DNA of 54,725 nucleotides from JBDLID01 sp039715055. Lineage in GTDB: Bacteria > Desulfobacterota > Desulfobulbia > Desulfobulbales > Desulfocapsaceae. Below, one piece after another: positions 24,197-33,387 of the stretch. The DNA lies in contig JBDLID010000002.1 of assembly GCA_039715055.1 (NCBI GenBank), forward strand, positions 1 through 54,725, in the 5' to 3' direction. Below the pieces are notes generated by a model. That model saw only the letters and a list, made by a program, of their open reading frames with translations. It had not been told where the DNA came from and made no database searches. Position 1 is the stretch's first letter. Each line of letters starts with the position of its first letter. Position numbers and translations under genes: made by a program.

Positions 24197-26698
24197 TCAA
24201 ACAACAATATTGACAAGTTTCTTCTGGATCACAATCACTTTTTTAATCACTTTATCAGCGATAAATTTTTTGGCATTATCATCGGCCAGAGCCATTTCTT
24301 CAAGCAACTTTTCGTTGATATCGGCCGGAACTTTCAACCTTGAGCGGACCTTACCGTTAACCTGAACAACGATGGTCAGTTCATCTTCTTTTGCTGCGTT
24401 CTCGTCGGCCACCGGCCATGACTGATCATCAATTGCGCCCTGTTCGCCGATTTTCTGCCACAGTTCGGAAGAAAAATGGGGAACCATCGGCGAGAGTAGA
24501 ATAAGCAGGGTCCTGACCCCTTCACTGAGTATTGATGATTCCACGGTGGCGGATTTCTTTTCTTCCGAAATGAGCGATGTCATGACGTTGAAGAGTTCCA
24601 TCACCGCACTGATGGCAGTGTTGAAATGGAAGTTGTGTTCAATGTTGCCGGTTACCCTTTTGATGGTCTGGTGGGTTTTGCGATGGAGGGTACGTCCCGC
24701 ATCACTCAGGGCGTCCATGGCAGTAACATCCTGATTATCCAGGGTGGTGCAGTGGGTCATGACAAAACGGTGGACCCGGTTCAGGAAGCGAAAACACCCT
24801 TCGACTCCTTGGGCGTTCCATTCCAGGTCTCTTTCAGGCGGTGCGGCAAAAAGGCTGAAAAGGCGGACTGTATCGGCGCCGTAAAGGTCGATGAGTTCGC
24901 TTGGATCAACCACATTTCCCTTTGATTTTGACATTTTGGACCCGTCCTTGATGACCATTCCCTGGGTGAGCAGGTTAGTGAACGGTTCATCAATGTCCAG
25001 GTAGCCGAGATCGCGCAGCACCTTGGTGAAAAATCTTGAATAGAGAAGGTGGAGAATGGCGTGCTCGACACCTCCGATATACTGATCGACAGGGAGCCAT
25101 GCCCTGGCCTTTTTTCGGTCAAGCGGCGCCTCCGTATGCCTGGGTGAGGTGTACCTGGCAAAGTACCAGGAGGACTCGACAAAGGTGTCCATGGTATCTG
25201 TTTCACGTGAGGCCCTGCCGCCACACGAAGGGCAACTGGTTTCAACAAAGGACGCACGTTGATGGAGCGGGGCGCACTCATTGCTGCCAAGATCACTGTC
25301 TTCGGGCAGAATAACAGGCAGGTCCTCTTCGGCCACTGGTTGCACACCGCATTTGTCACAGTGGATCATCGGAATGGGCGCTCCCCAGTAGCGCTGCCTT
25401 GAAATACCCCAGTCCCGAAGGCGGTAGGTGATGTGAGAGTCGCCGAAACCATTCTCACGGGCATGATTGATTATAGCCTCTTTGGCGGCCTCGCTGTCGA
25501 GGTCTGAGAACTGGCCGGAAAAACGAAGCTGGCCGGGGACTGTCGAGGCCTCGGTCATGGTTTCACCGTCAAGCTCTTCTCCTTCAGCGAAAATAACAGG
25601 CCTAATAGGCAGATCGTACTTGCGGGCGAATTCAAAATCTCTCTGGTCATGGGCCGGAACGGCCATCACAGCGCCGGTGCCGTACTCCATGAGCACGAAG
25701 TTGGCGACAAAAATCGGGATTTTTTCACCATTGTAAGGGTTGATGCAGTAGCAGCCTGTGAAGATGCCTTCTTTCTCAATATCTTCATGTTGCTCCTGCT
25801 GCTGTTTCTCACGTATGATCCGATCGGCAAAATCGCGCACTTCGGATTTATTGTCACTTCCCGTAAGAATTGTGTCAAGAAGGGGATGTTCAGGGGCGAT
25901 GGACATGAAGGTGACCCCGTAAATGGTATCCGGCCGGGTGGTGAAGATGGGCAGCTTTTGACCGGTTCCTTCAATGTCAAACTCACAGGTGAGTCCCTGT
26001 GATTTTCCGATCCAGTTGCGCTGCATGGTGACAACCTTTTCAGGCCATCCTTTCAGCTTGTCCAGATCGTCAAGCAGTTCTTCAGTATAGTCGGTGATCT
26101 TGAAGAACCAGCCGTTCATCTGTCTGGCTTCTACGGTTTCATCACAGCGCCAGCATGTCCCCTCAATGACCTGTTCGTTAGCCAGTACGGTCTGGCAGGA
26201 TTCGCACCAGTTGACGCTGGTGACCTTCTGGTAGACAAGACCTTTGTCGTACATCTCAAGAAAGAGTTTCTGCTCCCAGCGGTAATATTTCGGATGGCAG
26301 GTGGCAATTTCGCGTTCCCAGTCATAGGAGAGTCCAAGACGGCTGAGCTGGTTGCGCATATAATCGATATTATCGTAGGTCCAGCGGGCCGGGTGGGTGT
26401 TGTTTTTAATGGCGGCATTTTCAGCTGGCAGGCCAAAGGCATCCCAGCCCATGGGGTGGAGAACGTTGAATCCGCGGAGCCGTTTATATCTGGCAACCAC
26501 ATCTCCGATGGAATAGTTCCTGACATGTCCCATGTGGATACGGCCTGAGGGATAGGGGAACATTTCAAGAACGTAATACTTCTCCCTGGAGTCATCTTCG
26601 GATACCCTGTAGCTGGCATGATTGTGCCAGTGTTCCTGCCATTTTTTTTCAAGGGATTTAAAATCGTACCTGGAAGCTGTTGGGTCGCTGTGGTTCAT
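24197..26698 (-). CDS. leuS: leucyl-tRNA synthetase
   Basis: Charges tRNA-Leu with leucine. 833 residues, class I. The HIGH-type motif is in YPSGRIHMGHVRNY, the CP1 editing domain follows (FTTRPDTIYG, the conserved VPAHDQRDFEFA), and KMSKS is intact in DGSKMSKSKGNVVDP. An anticodon-binding domain and a C-terminal domain (VQVNGKVRSRLKVP) complete it. Cysteine pairs in the zinc domain region (WCESCQTVLA, CWRC) are present. It stands upstream of lptE on the minus strand. Confidence 0.97.
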   Translation of the reverse strand: MNHSDPTASRYDFKSLEKKWQEHWHNHASYRVSEDDSREKYYVLEMFPYPSGRIHMGHVRNYSIGDVVARYKRLRGFNVLHPMGWDAFGLPAENAAIKNNTHPARWTYDNIDYMRNQLSRLGLSYDWEREIATCHPKYYRWEQKLFLEMYDKGLVYQKVTSVNWCESCQTVLANEQVIEGTCWRCDETVEARQMNGWFFKITDYTEELLDDLDKLKGWPEKVVTMQRNWIGKSQGLTCEFDIEGTGQKLPIFTTRPDTIYGVTFMSIAPEHPLLDTILTGSDNKSEVRDFADRIIREKQQQEQHEDIEKEGIFTGCYCINPYNGEKIPIFVANFVLMEYGTGAVMAVPAHDQRDFEFARKYDLPIRPVIFAEGEELDGETMTEASTVPGQLRFSGQFSDLDSEAAKEAIINHARENGFGDSHITYRLRDWGISRQRYWGAPIPMIHCDKCGVQPVAEEDLPVILPEDSDLGSNECAPLHQRASFVETSCPSCGGRASRETDTMDTFVESSWYFARYTSPRHTEAPLDRKKARAWLPVDQYIGGVEHAILHLLYSRFFTKVLRDLGYLDIDEPFTNLLTQGMVIKDGSKMSKSKGNVVDPSELIDLYGADTVRLFSLFAAPPERDLEWNAQGVEGCFRFLNRVHRFVMTHCTTLDNQDVTAMDALSDAGRTLHRKTHQTIKRVTGNIEHNFHFNTAISAVMELFNVMTSLISEEKKSATVESSILSEGVRTLLILLSPMVPHFSSELWQKIGEQGAIDDQSWPVADENAAKEDELTIVVQVNGKVRSRLKVPADINEKLLEEMALADDNAKKFIADKVIKKVIVIQKKLVNIVV

Positions 26699-26811
26699 TG
26701 TAACTGCCTTTTTTCAAACAGGTCATTGCCCGGACGGGCCATAAATTTGTAATGAGTTATCGACTGAGCTGGTGTGAGTTGTAATCGTAGAGCCTCACAT
26801 GTATGTGGTGT

Positions 26812-28206
26812 TCAGCTCTGTACATAACCGTCAGGTTCATCGTAACTGCTGAGGTTTTCAAACAAAGTGAATTCTTTGAGGAAAGTCAATTTGACGGTCC
26901 CTGTGGGGCCGTTTCGCTGTTTGCCGATAATGATTTCGGCGGTCCCTTTATCAGGGTTGTCTTCCGCCTTGTTGTATACTTCGTCACGATAGATGAAGCA
27001 AATAACATCTGCATCCTGCTCAATGGCGCCTGATTCACGCAGGTCGGACATCATTGGCCGTTTGTCGGTCCTGCTTTCAAGGCCACGGTTTAACTGGGAC
27101 AGGGCAATGACAGGCACTGCGAGTTCCTTTGCCATTGCTTTCAGCGAGCGGGAGATTTCACTGATTTCCTGGGTTCTGTTTTCAATTGAGCTTCTTCCCT
27201 GCATGAGCTGCAGATAATCAACAACAATCATGCCGATGTCGTTCTGTGCTGCCAGCCTTCTGACTTTAGCCCGCATTTCAAGAACGGAAATAGCGGGAGT
27301 GTCGTCGATATGGATGGGCGCATGCTCAAGCATGCCGACGGCACGGGTCAGTTTGGGCCAGTCCTCATTATGGAGCCTGCCTGTGCGGATCCGTTGTGAG
27401 TCAATGTGGCCGACTGAGCAGAGCAGTCGCATGGCCAGCTGTTCTTTTGACATCTCAAGACTGAAAATACCTACCCCGATCTTGTCAACCATGGCAGCGT
27501 GCTGAGCGATATTCATGGCAAAGGCGGTTTTGCCCATGGAAGGCCTGCCGGCAAGAATTATAAGATCTGATGGTTGCAAACCGGCGGTCATCTTGTCAAT
27601 TTCGCTATAGCCGGTGGCGGCACCCGTGATTAGTTCTTTACGCTTGAACAGTTCCTCTATTCTGGAAAATGCGCCGGGGATGATACCGCTGAGCCCAGTG
27701 AAACTCTGGCCGGATTTCGAGCGGGCGATGTCGAAGATGGCCTGTTCTGCCTGATCAACAAGAAGGTCAATATCACCCTGTTCCTCGTAACAACGGCCGG
27801 CAATGTCCGAGTTGACCTGGATAAGTTTCCGCAGTACCGATTTCTGTTTGATTATCCGTGCGTAATAGACCAGGTTGGAGATAGCGGGGACGATGGAAGT
27901 AAGTGACGCGATATAGGCAGCACCGCCGACGCTGTCGAGTTTATTGTCGTTATTGAGTTCATTAATGACAGTGACTGAATCCTGGGGTTCGTTTTTTTCA
28001 AAAAGGCGAACCATAGCATCAAAGATAATGCGGTGACCTTCACGGTAAAAGGCATCGCTGTCAATGATTTCAAGAACAGTGGTCAGTGAGTGTTCCTTGA
28101 GAAGGATTGTGCCGAGGACAGACTGTTCAGCCTCAAGATTCTGTGGCGGGACTTTTCCTGCTCCAAGTGTTGATTTCGAAACATCCGGGTATGGGTTTTC
28201 ACTCAT
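26812..28206 (-). CDS. dnaB: replicative DNA helicase DnaB
   Basis: Hexameric 5'-3' helicase at the replication fork. 464 residues: N-terminal helical domain (PPQNLEAEQSVLGTILL), RecA-like core with Walker A GRPSMGKTAFAMN, Walker B IVVDYLQLM, and FSLEMSKEQLAMRL. There is no intein, unlike many DnaB proteins, and length is normal. It is the distal gene of the rpsF-rpsR-DUF2232-rplI-dnaB cluster, but a strong terminator separates it from rplI, so it probably has its own promoter. Confidence 0.97.
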   Translation of the reverse strand: MSENPYPDVSKSTLGAGKVPPQNLEAEQSVLGTILLKEHSLTTVLEIIDSDAFYREGHRIIFDAMVRLFEKNEPQDSVTVINELNNDNKLDSVGGAAYIASLTSIVPAISNLVYYARIIKQKSVLRKLIQVNSDIAGRCYEEQGDIDLLVDQAEQAIFDIARSKSGQSFTGLSGIIPGAFSRIEELFKRKELITGAATGYSEIDKMTAGLQPSDLIILAGRPSMGKTAFAMNIAQHAAMVDKIGVGIFSLEMSKEQLAMRLLCSVGHIDSQRIRTGRLHNEDWPKLTRAVGMLEHAPIHIDDTPAISVLEMRAKVRRLAAQNDIGMIVVDYLQLMQGRSSIENRTQEISEISRSLKAMAKELAVPVIALSQLNRGLESRTDKRPMMSDLRESGAIEQDADVICFIYRDEVYNKAEDNPDKGTAEIIIGKQRNGPTGTVKLTFLKEFTLFENLSSYDEPDGYVQS

Positions 28207-28428
28207 CGGTCGTCAATTACAGGGCCTGAAATAGGGGCAGCCCCCCTCAGGCAGGTCCTTTGCTTGAGAGGAGAAAGATCGTTTATCGGTGGAAGTTTCA
28301 GGAGTTCATCTTTTCCGGAAAATGAATATACTATAATGAATGGCCTTCAGAGACAATAGGGAAAATTGCGTCAATGGAGGAAAAAAGCGGACGACTTATT
28401 TGAAGGCAGTGACGTGGGCCGTAAATGG

Positions 28429-28471
28429 AAAAAAGGGGTGGTGGTCGATAGTTTGACCACCACCCCTTTTT
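28429..28471 (-). terminator. terminator after rplI
   Basis: 17-bp perfect stem (28430-28446 and 28455-28471) with an 8-nt loop. On the minus strand the stem ends in T6. It is 33 bp past the rplI stop. Confidence 0.92.
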
Positions 28472-28503
28472 GATACTCTGTCAGGGTGTTAAAATGCGGA
28501 AGA

Positions 28504-28965
28504 TTACTCCTCTTCGGCTTCGACGACCGGAACAACCTTGACAAGGATTTCGGTTGAGACCTGAAATCCAACCTTGATCGGCACACTGGTCTCCCCAAGG
28601 GATTTAATGGGTTCGGACAGGAGAATGGATTTTTTGTCGATATCAAAATCCAGCTCTGCCAGTTTTTCACTGATATCGCTGCTGGTCACAGAGCCGAACA
28701 GACGTTCATCTTCACCTGCCAGCTGTGCTATGGTTACAGTGACTCCGGAGAGTTTCTTGGCTGCGGCCTCAGCTTCTTTGAGCTCCTTGGCAAGGCGAGC
28801 CTCGATGGCAGCCTGATTGCGTTTCAGCATGGCAATAGAATCAGCGCTGGCCATTACAGCTTTGCCCTGCGGCAGCAGGTAGTTTCGTCCGTAACCGGCC
28901 TTCACCGTAACGATGTCGCCTTCCCTTCCCAGGGTGTCGATGGTTTCCTTCAGAATGAGTTCCAT
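28504..28965 (-). CDS. rplI: 50S ribosomal protein L9
   Basis: 153 residues. The N-terminal rRNA-binding domain MELILKETIDTLGREGDIVTVKAGYGRNYLLPQGKAV is followed by the long connecting helix and the C-terminal domain (LFGSVTSSDISEKL). AAGGAG precedes the ATG. It belongs to the rpsF-rpsR-DUF2232-rplI cluster. The C-terminus ends in a short acidic EAEEE tail. Confidence 0.97.
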   Translation of the reverse strand: MELILKETIDTLGREGDIVTVKAGYGRNYLLPQGKAVMASADSIAMLKRNQAAIEARLAKELKEAEAAAKKLSGVTVTIAQLAGEDERLFGSVTSSDISEKLAELDFDIDKKSILLSEPIKSLGETSVPIKVGFQVSTEILVKVVPVVEAEEE

Positions 28966-29053
28966 GATTTAAGCTCCTTAATATTTTCGGTATCACTGAG
29001 AATTGATACCCTCCAACACCCTCAAAAGGCATCGGTTGTTGTAATGTTGTACG

Positions 29054-30016
29054 TTATTCCTCTTCGTTATCCTGGTTCAGTCGTCTGAGGTCAAACCATA
29101 CATCGACCACGCCCAGGAGGGAGAGGAGGATGGCACCAAAGGACTGAAAGATCAGAACGATGTAAAGGACAAGCCTCAGCAGGGGAGGCACTTTCCACTT
29201 GTCAAAGAGAAAGATCAGTACTGCGACTCCCTGGAAGCAGTAGATAACCCCTGTGACAATTACTACGTTATAGCCGATGGTCTTCCCGCTTTCACCTGCC
29301 AGAACACTGAGCAGGAAACCAACTACCATCAGCCAGATCAGATTGTCCGGCAGCTGCCACTGTCGAAACGGAGGCCATGGACAACTGCCTGTGTTTTTCA
29401 GAAGCAGCCGATTACCAAATACCATGGCGAGCCAGACACTGCTCAGGATCATGGTGCCGAGAATCGCGGGCAGCAGACGGGGAATAATCATCCTCATCTG
29501 GGCGATGGTCTGCTCCAGCAGAAACAGGCTGTCAGCAGGTATCGAACTACTCTCCTGGTAATACTTGATCGCTTCCGACATCCCCTGGTCAAGCATATTG
29601 ACCAACGTAAAATAGGGATGGGTTCCGCTTGTAATCTGTATTACAAGGCCGAGGCCAAACCATATCAGCAGCGTTGCCATGACCCCTTTCAGGCCAGCAC
29701 GTGAGACATTTTCGCCACGATCGGCTGAGTCGGCCAGGGCAAGTCCTGCCGGGATGAGCGTCAGGCTGAACATTACCATTCCAAGTATTCCGCCCAGCGC
29801 GCCAGCCACAACACTGATCAGGCCGCCGTGAAGGATGTACCTGGTGCCGGTACGACGACCATATCGCATCCGGTAGTAGAATACCAGCAGTGGAAGCAGA
29901 CCGTGCATCCACCCGAAAACCACTGTTAACAATGAGGGCAGTAAAATTACGCCTGCGACCAGAAGGATAGCCTGGATGATCTGCCGACCCTCAGGTTTCC
30001 CTGGAGTATCGGTCAC
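29054..30016 (-). CDS. DUF2232 integral membrane protein
   Basis: 320 residues with about eight hydrophobic segments and no soluble domain. DUF2232 (YybS-like) multi-pass membrane proteins occur between rpsR and rplI in many bacteria, exactly as here. Function is unknown. It starts with GTG at 30016, preceded by AGAGGAAA. The C-terminus is short and acidic (LNQDNEEE). The family call rests on topology plus this highly characteristic gene order. Confidence 0.8.
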   Translation of the reverse strand: MTDTPGKPEGRQIIQAILLVAGVILLPSLLTVVFGWMHGLLPLLVFYYRMRYGRRTGTRYILHGGLISVVAGALGGILGMVMFSLTLIPAGLALADSADRGENVSRAGLKGVMATLLIWFGLGLVIQITSGTHPYFTLVNMLDQGMSEAIKYYQESSSIPADSLFLLEQTIAQMRMIIPRLLPAILGTMILSSVWLAMVFGNRLLLKNTGSCPWPPFRQWQLPDNLIWLMVVGFLLSVLAGESGKTIGYNVVIVTGVIYCFQGVAVLIFLFDKWKVPPLLRLVLYIVLIFQSFGAILLSLLGVVDVWFDLRRLNQDNEEE

Positions 30017-30041
30017 CTGTCTTTCCTCTTAAGATTTGCCT

Positions 30042-30281
30042 TTAGCTCTGAATAACACCTGTGTACGGCAGCAGTGCAATTTGCCGGGCCTTTTTAATGG
30101 CATCACAGAGTTGGCGCTGGTGGCTGGCACAGGTGCCAGAAATTCTACGCGGGATAATCTTGCCCCTTTCAGAAATAAAATAGCGTATGGATCGAATATC
30201 TTTGTAATCGATAATCATTTCACTGTCTGTGCAGAACCGGCAGACTTTTTTTCTCGGGAATATTCGTTTTCTGGGTGGCAT
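30042..30281 (-). CDS. rpsR: 30S ribosomal protein S18
   Basis: 79 residues: KVCRFCTDSEMIIDYKDI, IRYFISERGKIIPRRISGTCASHQRQLCDAIKKARQIALLPYT. The Cys residues (CRFC plus two later) indicate a zinc-type S18. GGAG precedes the ATG. It directly follows rpsF; no ssb gene stands between them, unlike in many other bacteria. Confidence 0.96.
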   Translation of the reverse strand: MPPRKRIFPRKKVCRFCTDSEMIIDYKDIRSIRYFISERGKIIPRRISGTCASHQRQLCDAIKKARQIALLPYTGVIQS

Positions 30282-30430
30282 ATCAATCTCCTAAAACTAT
30301 ATGTTGGGTGAACGATCCATGCCTGAATTTTTTTCTCGCTTTAAACCAAAAGGCCTGTCATGAAGGGTGGAGAAAACCAAGGCAGGTAACTGTTCCATTT
30401 ATCGTAACTGTAGTCAGTGGGCCAGAAGGG

Positions 30431-30991
30431 TTACTCTTTTTCAGAGGCTTCTTCTGATTTTTCTGCTTCAGGTGCATCTTCAGTCTTGGCCTCGGTTTCT
30501 TCAACCTCCGGAGACTCCTCAGTGGCGGCTTCAGCTTTTTCAGCCTTCTTAACCTCTTCTGCGGGTGCTTTGGCTTCTACAGGCTTTTTATTTTCCTCAG
30601 CAGTGGCTTCAGCCTCTTCAGCCTTTTTGGCTTCCTCTGCCTCTTCGGCCTCTTTACGGGCCGCAAGTTCACCCTTGGCTGCTTCGACCTCCTCTGCGGA
30701 GATATCATCTGCCAGTTTGACTGTCATATATTTGAGAATACCTTCATCAATTCTGAACTTACGCTCCATTTCGGAGACCGCCGTAGGAGCGGTCGCGTAA
30801 TCACAGAACACGTAGTAGCCCTGCTTTTCCTTTTTGATCAGGTAAGCAAGTTTGCGCATTCCCCAGCGGTCAAGATTGATGATTGTGCCTTGCTCGCCGG
30901 TGATGATCTCATTGGCACTGTCGATTCTGCTTGTGATTTCATCTTCGCTGAGATTGGGGTGAAGAATATAAATTGTTTCGTAACGTCGCAT
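30431..30991 (-). CDS. rpsF: 30S ribosomal protein S6 with long acidic C-terminal tail
   Basis: About 186 residues. Residues 1-100 are the S6 fold (MRRYETIYILHPNL, WGMRKLAYLIKKEKQGYYVFCDY, IDEGILKYMTVKL). The remaining ~85 residues are almost only Glu, Ala, Lys, Pro and Thr. The start at 30991 is fixed by AGGAGGAGGAACTT directly before ATG; the longer frame to 31012 would place this site inside the gene. It is the first gene of the rpsF-rpsR-DUF2232-rplI cluster. E. coli S6 also has a Glu tail, added post-translationally, but much shorter. Confidence 0.94.
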   Translation of the reverse strand: MRRYETIYILHPNLSEDEITSRIDSANEIITGEQGTIINLDRWGMRKLAYLIKKEKQGYYVFCDYATAPTAVSEMERKFRIDEGILKYMTVKLADDISAEEVEAAKGELAARKEAEEAEEAKKAEEAEATAEENKKPVEAKAPAEEVKKAEKAEAATEESPEVEETEAKTEDAPEAEKSEEASEKE

Positions 30992-31153
30992 AAGTTCCTC
31001 CTCCTGGACCATGCTGTTGGAGATTCTGTCTCCGAGTTTCGGCTCCTTATTTTATTTAGGAGCGAAGAGGGCACCTTCTTTAATAAGAAGGCAATAAATT
31101 TACGACAGGCCGATCAACACAACCGGACTGTCTTTTCTGAAAAACATATTTAT

Positions 31154-31564
31154 TTACCTTTTTCCAGGGGCTGTGTCAATTTTTTTTGAGTTTTTTTCCT
31201 CATTTTTGATTCGCTTCCACTGTTTCCGGAGCTCTTCTTCACTCATTTCAGTTTTTGTTTCAAAAACATGCGGGTGTCTGCGGATCATTTTCATGTTAAT
31301 GGTTTCAATGACATCCTCAATGGTGAACTGACCTGAATCGCTGCAGATTTGCGAAATAAGAACCACAATAAATATAAGATCGCCAAGTTCCTCACGCAGT
31401 GCATCACTGTCATTTCCCTGCATGGCTTCAAGTACTTCAAGGTACTCTTCGGTAAGGTATTTCTGACTTGAACTCAATGTCTGTTTTTTATCCCACGGGC
31501 AGTGGGTTCTGAGCATCTCCACAGTGTGGATAAATTGTGAGAAGGGTGATTGTTCAGTTTTCAT
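31154..31564 (-). CDS. mazG: MazG-family nucleotide pyrophosphohydrolase
   Basis: About 136 residues. Single MazG domain: LRTHCPWDKKQTLSSSQKYLTEEYLEVLEAM with the EExxE metal motif, then LREELGDLIFIVVLISQI. This is half the length of two-domain MazG of E. coli. It hydrolyses NTPs to NMP plus PPi for pool cleaning. ATG 31564 is preferred over TTG 31606. It ends in a Lys-rich tail (KNSKKID). It is upstream of rpsF but with a 160-bp gap. Confidence 0.88.
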   Translation of the reverse strand: MKTEQSPFSQFIHTVEMLRTHCPWDKKQTLSSSQKYLTEEYLEVLEAMQGNDSDALREELGDLIFIVVLISQICSDSGQFTIEDVIETINMKMIRRHPHVFETKTEMSEEELRKQWKRIKNEEKNSKKIDTAPGKR

Positions 31565-31894
31565 AAGAATTTGTTGATAAAAGTAATTAACTCCAGTAAG
31601 TTTCAAGATTGTTAACCAAGAGTTAAGTCGTTTCTTCCATACTAGCGGGCCTACTATTTAAGAAAAGCATTGACAAGCTGGTCAGCGCAGAATAGTAAGC
31701 AGAAAAAAAATCGACTTGGAGACGGGTTGAAAATGTGGTTTTATCCAGTGCCTCTGCCCAGTTACTCTCAGCCCCCCCCAGGGCAATAGAATTAAGTTCA
31801 ATGGTTAGACCTCCCATATTTGAAAGAAAGTGGTCAAATGTCAACAGGCTTGATAGCGCAAGGTTGAAAAAGCCAAGATTTTAACGGATTTGTC
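31565..31894. other. 330-bp intergenic region between mazG and the AP2-like gene
   Basis: Divergent promoters are expected. A TTGACA at 31670 with TAGTAA 17 bp downstream on the plus strand is a possible but weak promoter about 200 bp before the AP2-like gene. A short minus-strand open frame at 31623-31844 has no protein-like composition and was not called. Confidence 0.4.
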
Positions 31895-32338
31895 ATGGAT
31901 AAACAAAAAGAGAAGCTTCTGCTTGAAAAACACAAGGATATTGCACGAATTGACCAGGAAAGCAAACGAACCCATGGCTGGTATGTCCGTGTTCGCTTTG
32001 AAGGAAAAACCCATTCAAAATTTTTTTCAGATAAAAAATGCGGAGGTCGTTATTCGAGCCTGCTGTCTGCCATTTCATGGAGAGATCAGAAAGAGCTTAA
32101 ACTCGGCAAGCTTCGTACCAATAAACATATGGTGACAGTCTCTAACTCCGGTACCGGGGTGGTTGGTGTTCGTCATAACAAAAAAATGAATCGATATGAA
32201 GTCAGCTGGGTTACAGCCCAGGGCAAACAGGGCAAGACTTCAGTGTCGATCAACAAGCATGGGAAGGAGAGTGCCTTCCTTCGTGCCTGCAGAATCAGAA
32301 ACGAGAAGGAAAAAACCCGACTGGGCTACTCCTCCTGA
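31895..32338 (+). CDS. tandem AP2-like domain protein
   Basis: 147 residues, strongly basic. Two related segments (about 28-75 and 83-138) each show beta-beta-beta-alpha patterns of the AP2/ERF-like DNA-binding domain. The second is clearer, with GVVGVRHNKKMNRYEVSW and a following helix with AFLRACRIRNEKE. Bacterial AP2 domains are usually attached to HNH homing endonucleases or phage proteins; no nuclease domain is present here. It could bind DNA or RNA. No strong ribosome-binding site precedes the ATG. It stands alone between mazG and rplU. Confidence 0.65.
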   Translation: MDKQKEKLLLEKHKDIARIDQESKRTHGWYVRVRFEGKTHSKFFSDKKCGGRYSSLLSAISWRDQKELKLGKLRTNKHMVTVSNSGTGVVGVRHNKKMNRYEVSWVTAQGKQGKTSVSINKHGKESAFLRACRIRNEKEKTRLGYSS

Positions 32339-32570
32339 CAGTTTGATTTTTCGCCTGGAGTCCTTTCACAAACAATAAAAAAGTCTTGACGTTTCCGTAG
32401 AATAAGAGTTTCATGTAGGATTCTTTGTTCTGGTCTTCGTCCCTGTTGCAGGGGCTGACTGGCCAATGAATGGACGCTACTGATTACAATTAGTCAACCT
32501 ATCGGTTATATTTGCTTTTTGTGGATTATCCGGTCGGGTTACTTTTAGACATTTAATGAGGGTTTACGAA

Positions 32571-32882
32571 ATGTATGCTATTATCCGTACAGGCGGCAAA
32601 CAATATCAGGTCGCCGCAGGAGACCGGTTACGTGTAGAAAAAATCGAAGGCAACATCGGAGATACCGTTGAGTTGGACGATGTGCTGATGCTGGTTAACG
32701 AAGGGGACATCAAGGTTGGACAACCTCAGCTCGAGGGTACAAGCGTAACAGCAAAAATTGCCGAGCAGGGTAAGGCCAAGAAGATTATCGTCTTCAAGAA
32801 GAAGCGTAGAAAAGGGTACAAGCTCAAGCGTGGTCACCGGCAGTGTTATACTGCTCTGCAGATTGAGGGGATCAACGGCTAA
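32571..32882 (+). CDS. rplU: 50S ribosomal protein L21
   Basis: 103 residues: MYAIIRTGGKQYQVAAGDRLRVEKI, VTAKIAEQGKAKKIIVFKKKRRKGYKLKRGHRQ. ATG 32571 with GAGGG eight bases upstream is preferred over the in-frame start at 32556. The 232-bp upstream region carries a small hairpin (CCCTG-TTG-CAGGG at 32441-32453) but no leader I can name. It is followed by rpmA. Confidence 0.96.
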   Translation: MYAIIRTGGKQYQVAAGDRLRVEKIEGNIGDTVELDDVLMLVNEGDIKVGQPQLEGTSVTAKIAEQGKAKKIIVFKKKRRKGYKLKRGHRQCYTALQIEGING

Positions 32883-32936
32883 AGAAATATATCGGGCAGG
32901 GAATTTACCTGACCGGCTCTAAGGAGGCACCAAGAT

Positions 32937-33194
32937 ATGGCACATAAAAAAGCAGGCGGCAGTTCAAGAAACGGCCGCGACAGTAAAGGTCAAAGAAGAG
33001 GTGTTAAACGATTCGGCGGCCAGATTGTCAAGGCTGGCAACATTCTCGTTCGGCAGTTGGGAACAAAGATTCATCCAGGCACCAACGTTGGTTGCGGCAA
33101 GGACTATACTCTGTTTGCCAAGGCTGATGGTGTCGTGACCTTTGAGGATTTTGGTCGCAATAAAAAAAGGGTGAGTGTTTATCCCGCATCCTGA
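32937..33194 (+). CDS. rpmA: 50S ribosomal protein L27
   Basis: 85 residues: MAHKKAGGSSRNGRDSKGQR, FGGQIVKAGNILVRQLGTKIHPG and VGCGKDYTLFAKADGVVTF. No N-terminal cleavable extension (the Firmicutes type). AAGGAGG precedes the ATG. Classic rplU-rpmA-obgE order, although a terminator separates it from obgE. Confidence 0.97.
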   Translation: MAHKKAGGSSRNGRDSKGQRRGVKRFGGQIVKAGNILVRQLGTKIHPGTNVGCGKDYTLFAKADGVVTFEDFGRNKKRVSVYPAS

Positions 33195-33245
33195 TTATTG
33201 ACACCACGGTTGGAATTCGGTTTTAGCCGAATTTCTCCAGCAGGT

Positions 33246-33286
33246 AAGACTCGTCCGCAACTCATGATTGTGGTCGAGTCTTTTTT
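33246..33286 (+). terminator. terminator after rpmA
   Basis: 8-bp stem (33246-33253 with 33275-33282), one T-T mismatch, then a further 6 bp with one wobble (33255-33260 with 33268-33273), and a T-run following. A second, weaker stem lies upstream at 33214-33233. Confidence 0.85.
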
Positions 33287-33387
33287 GTTTAAACTGGTTA
33301 GTTGTGTTTGTTTTTCAGGGGTTGGCACCTCCATTGTCTTTAGGGTACTTTTACTGAGTATTTAACTCTTATCTCTGTGCATTAGTT

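Noticed and set aside
31623..31844. 73-codon minus-strand frame between mazG and the AP2-like gene
   Set aside because: Composition is not protein-like, no ribosome-binding site and no recognisable motif.
32385..32415. TTGACG as -35 of an rplU promoter
   Set aside because: No acceptable -10 hexamer at 16-18 bp; left uncalled.
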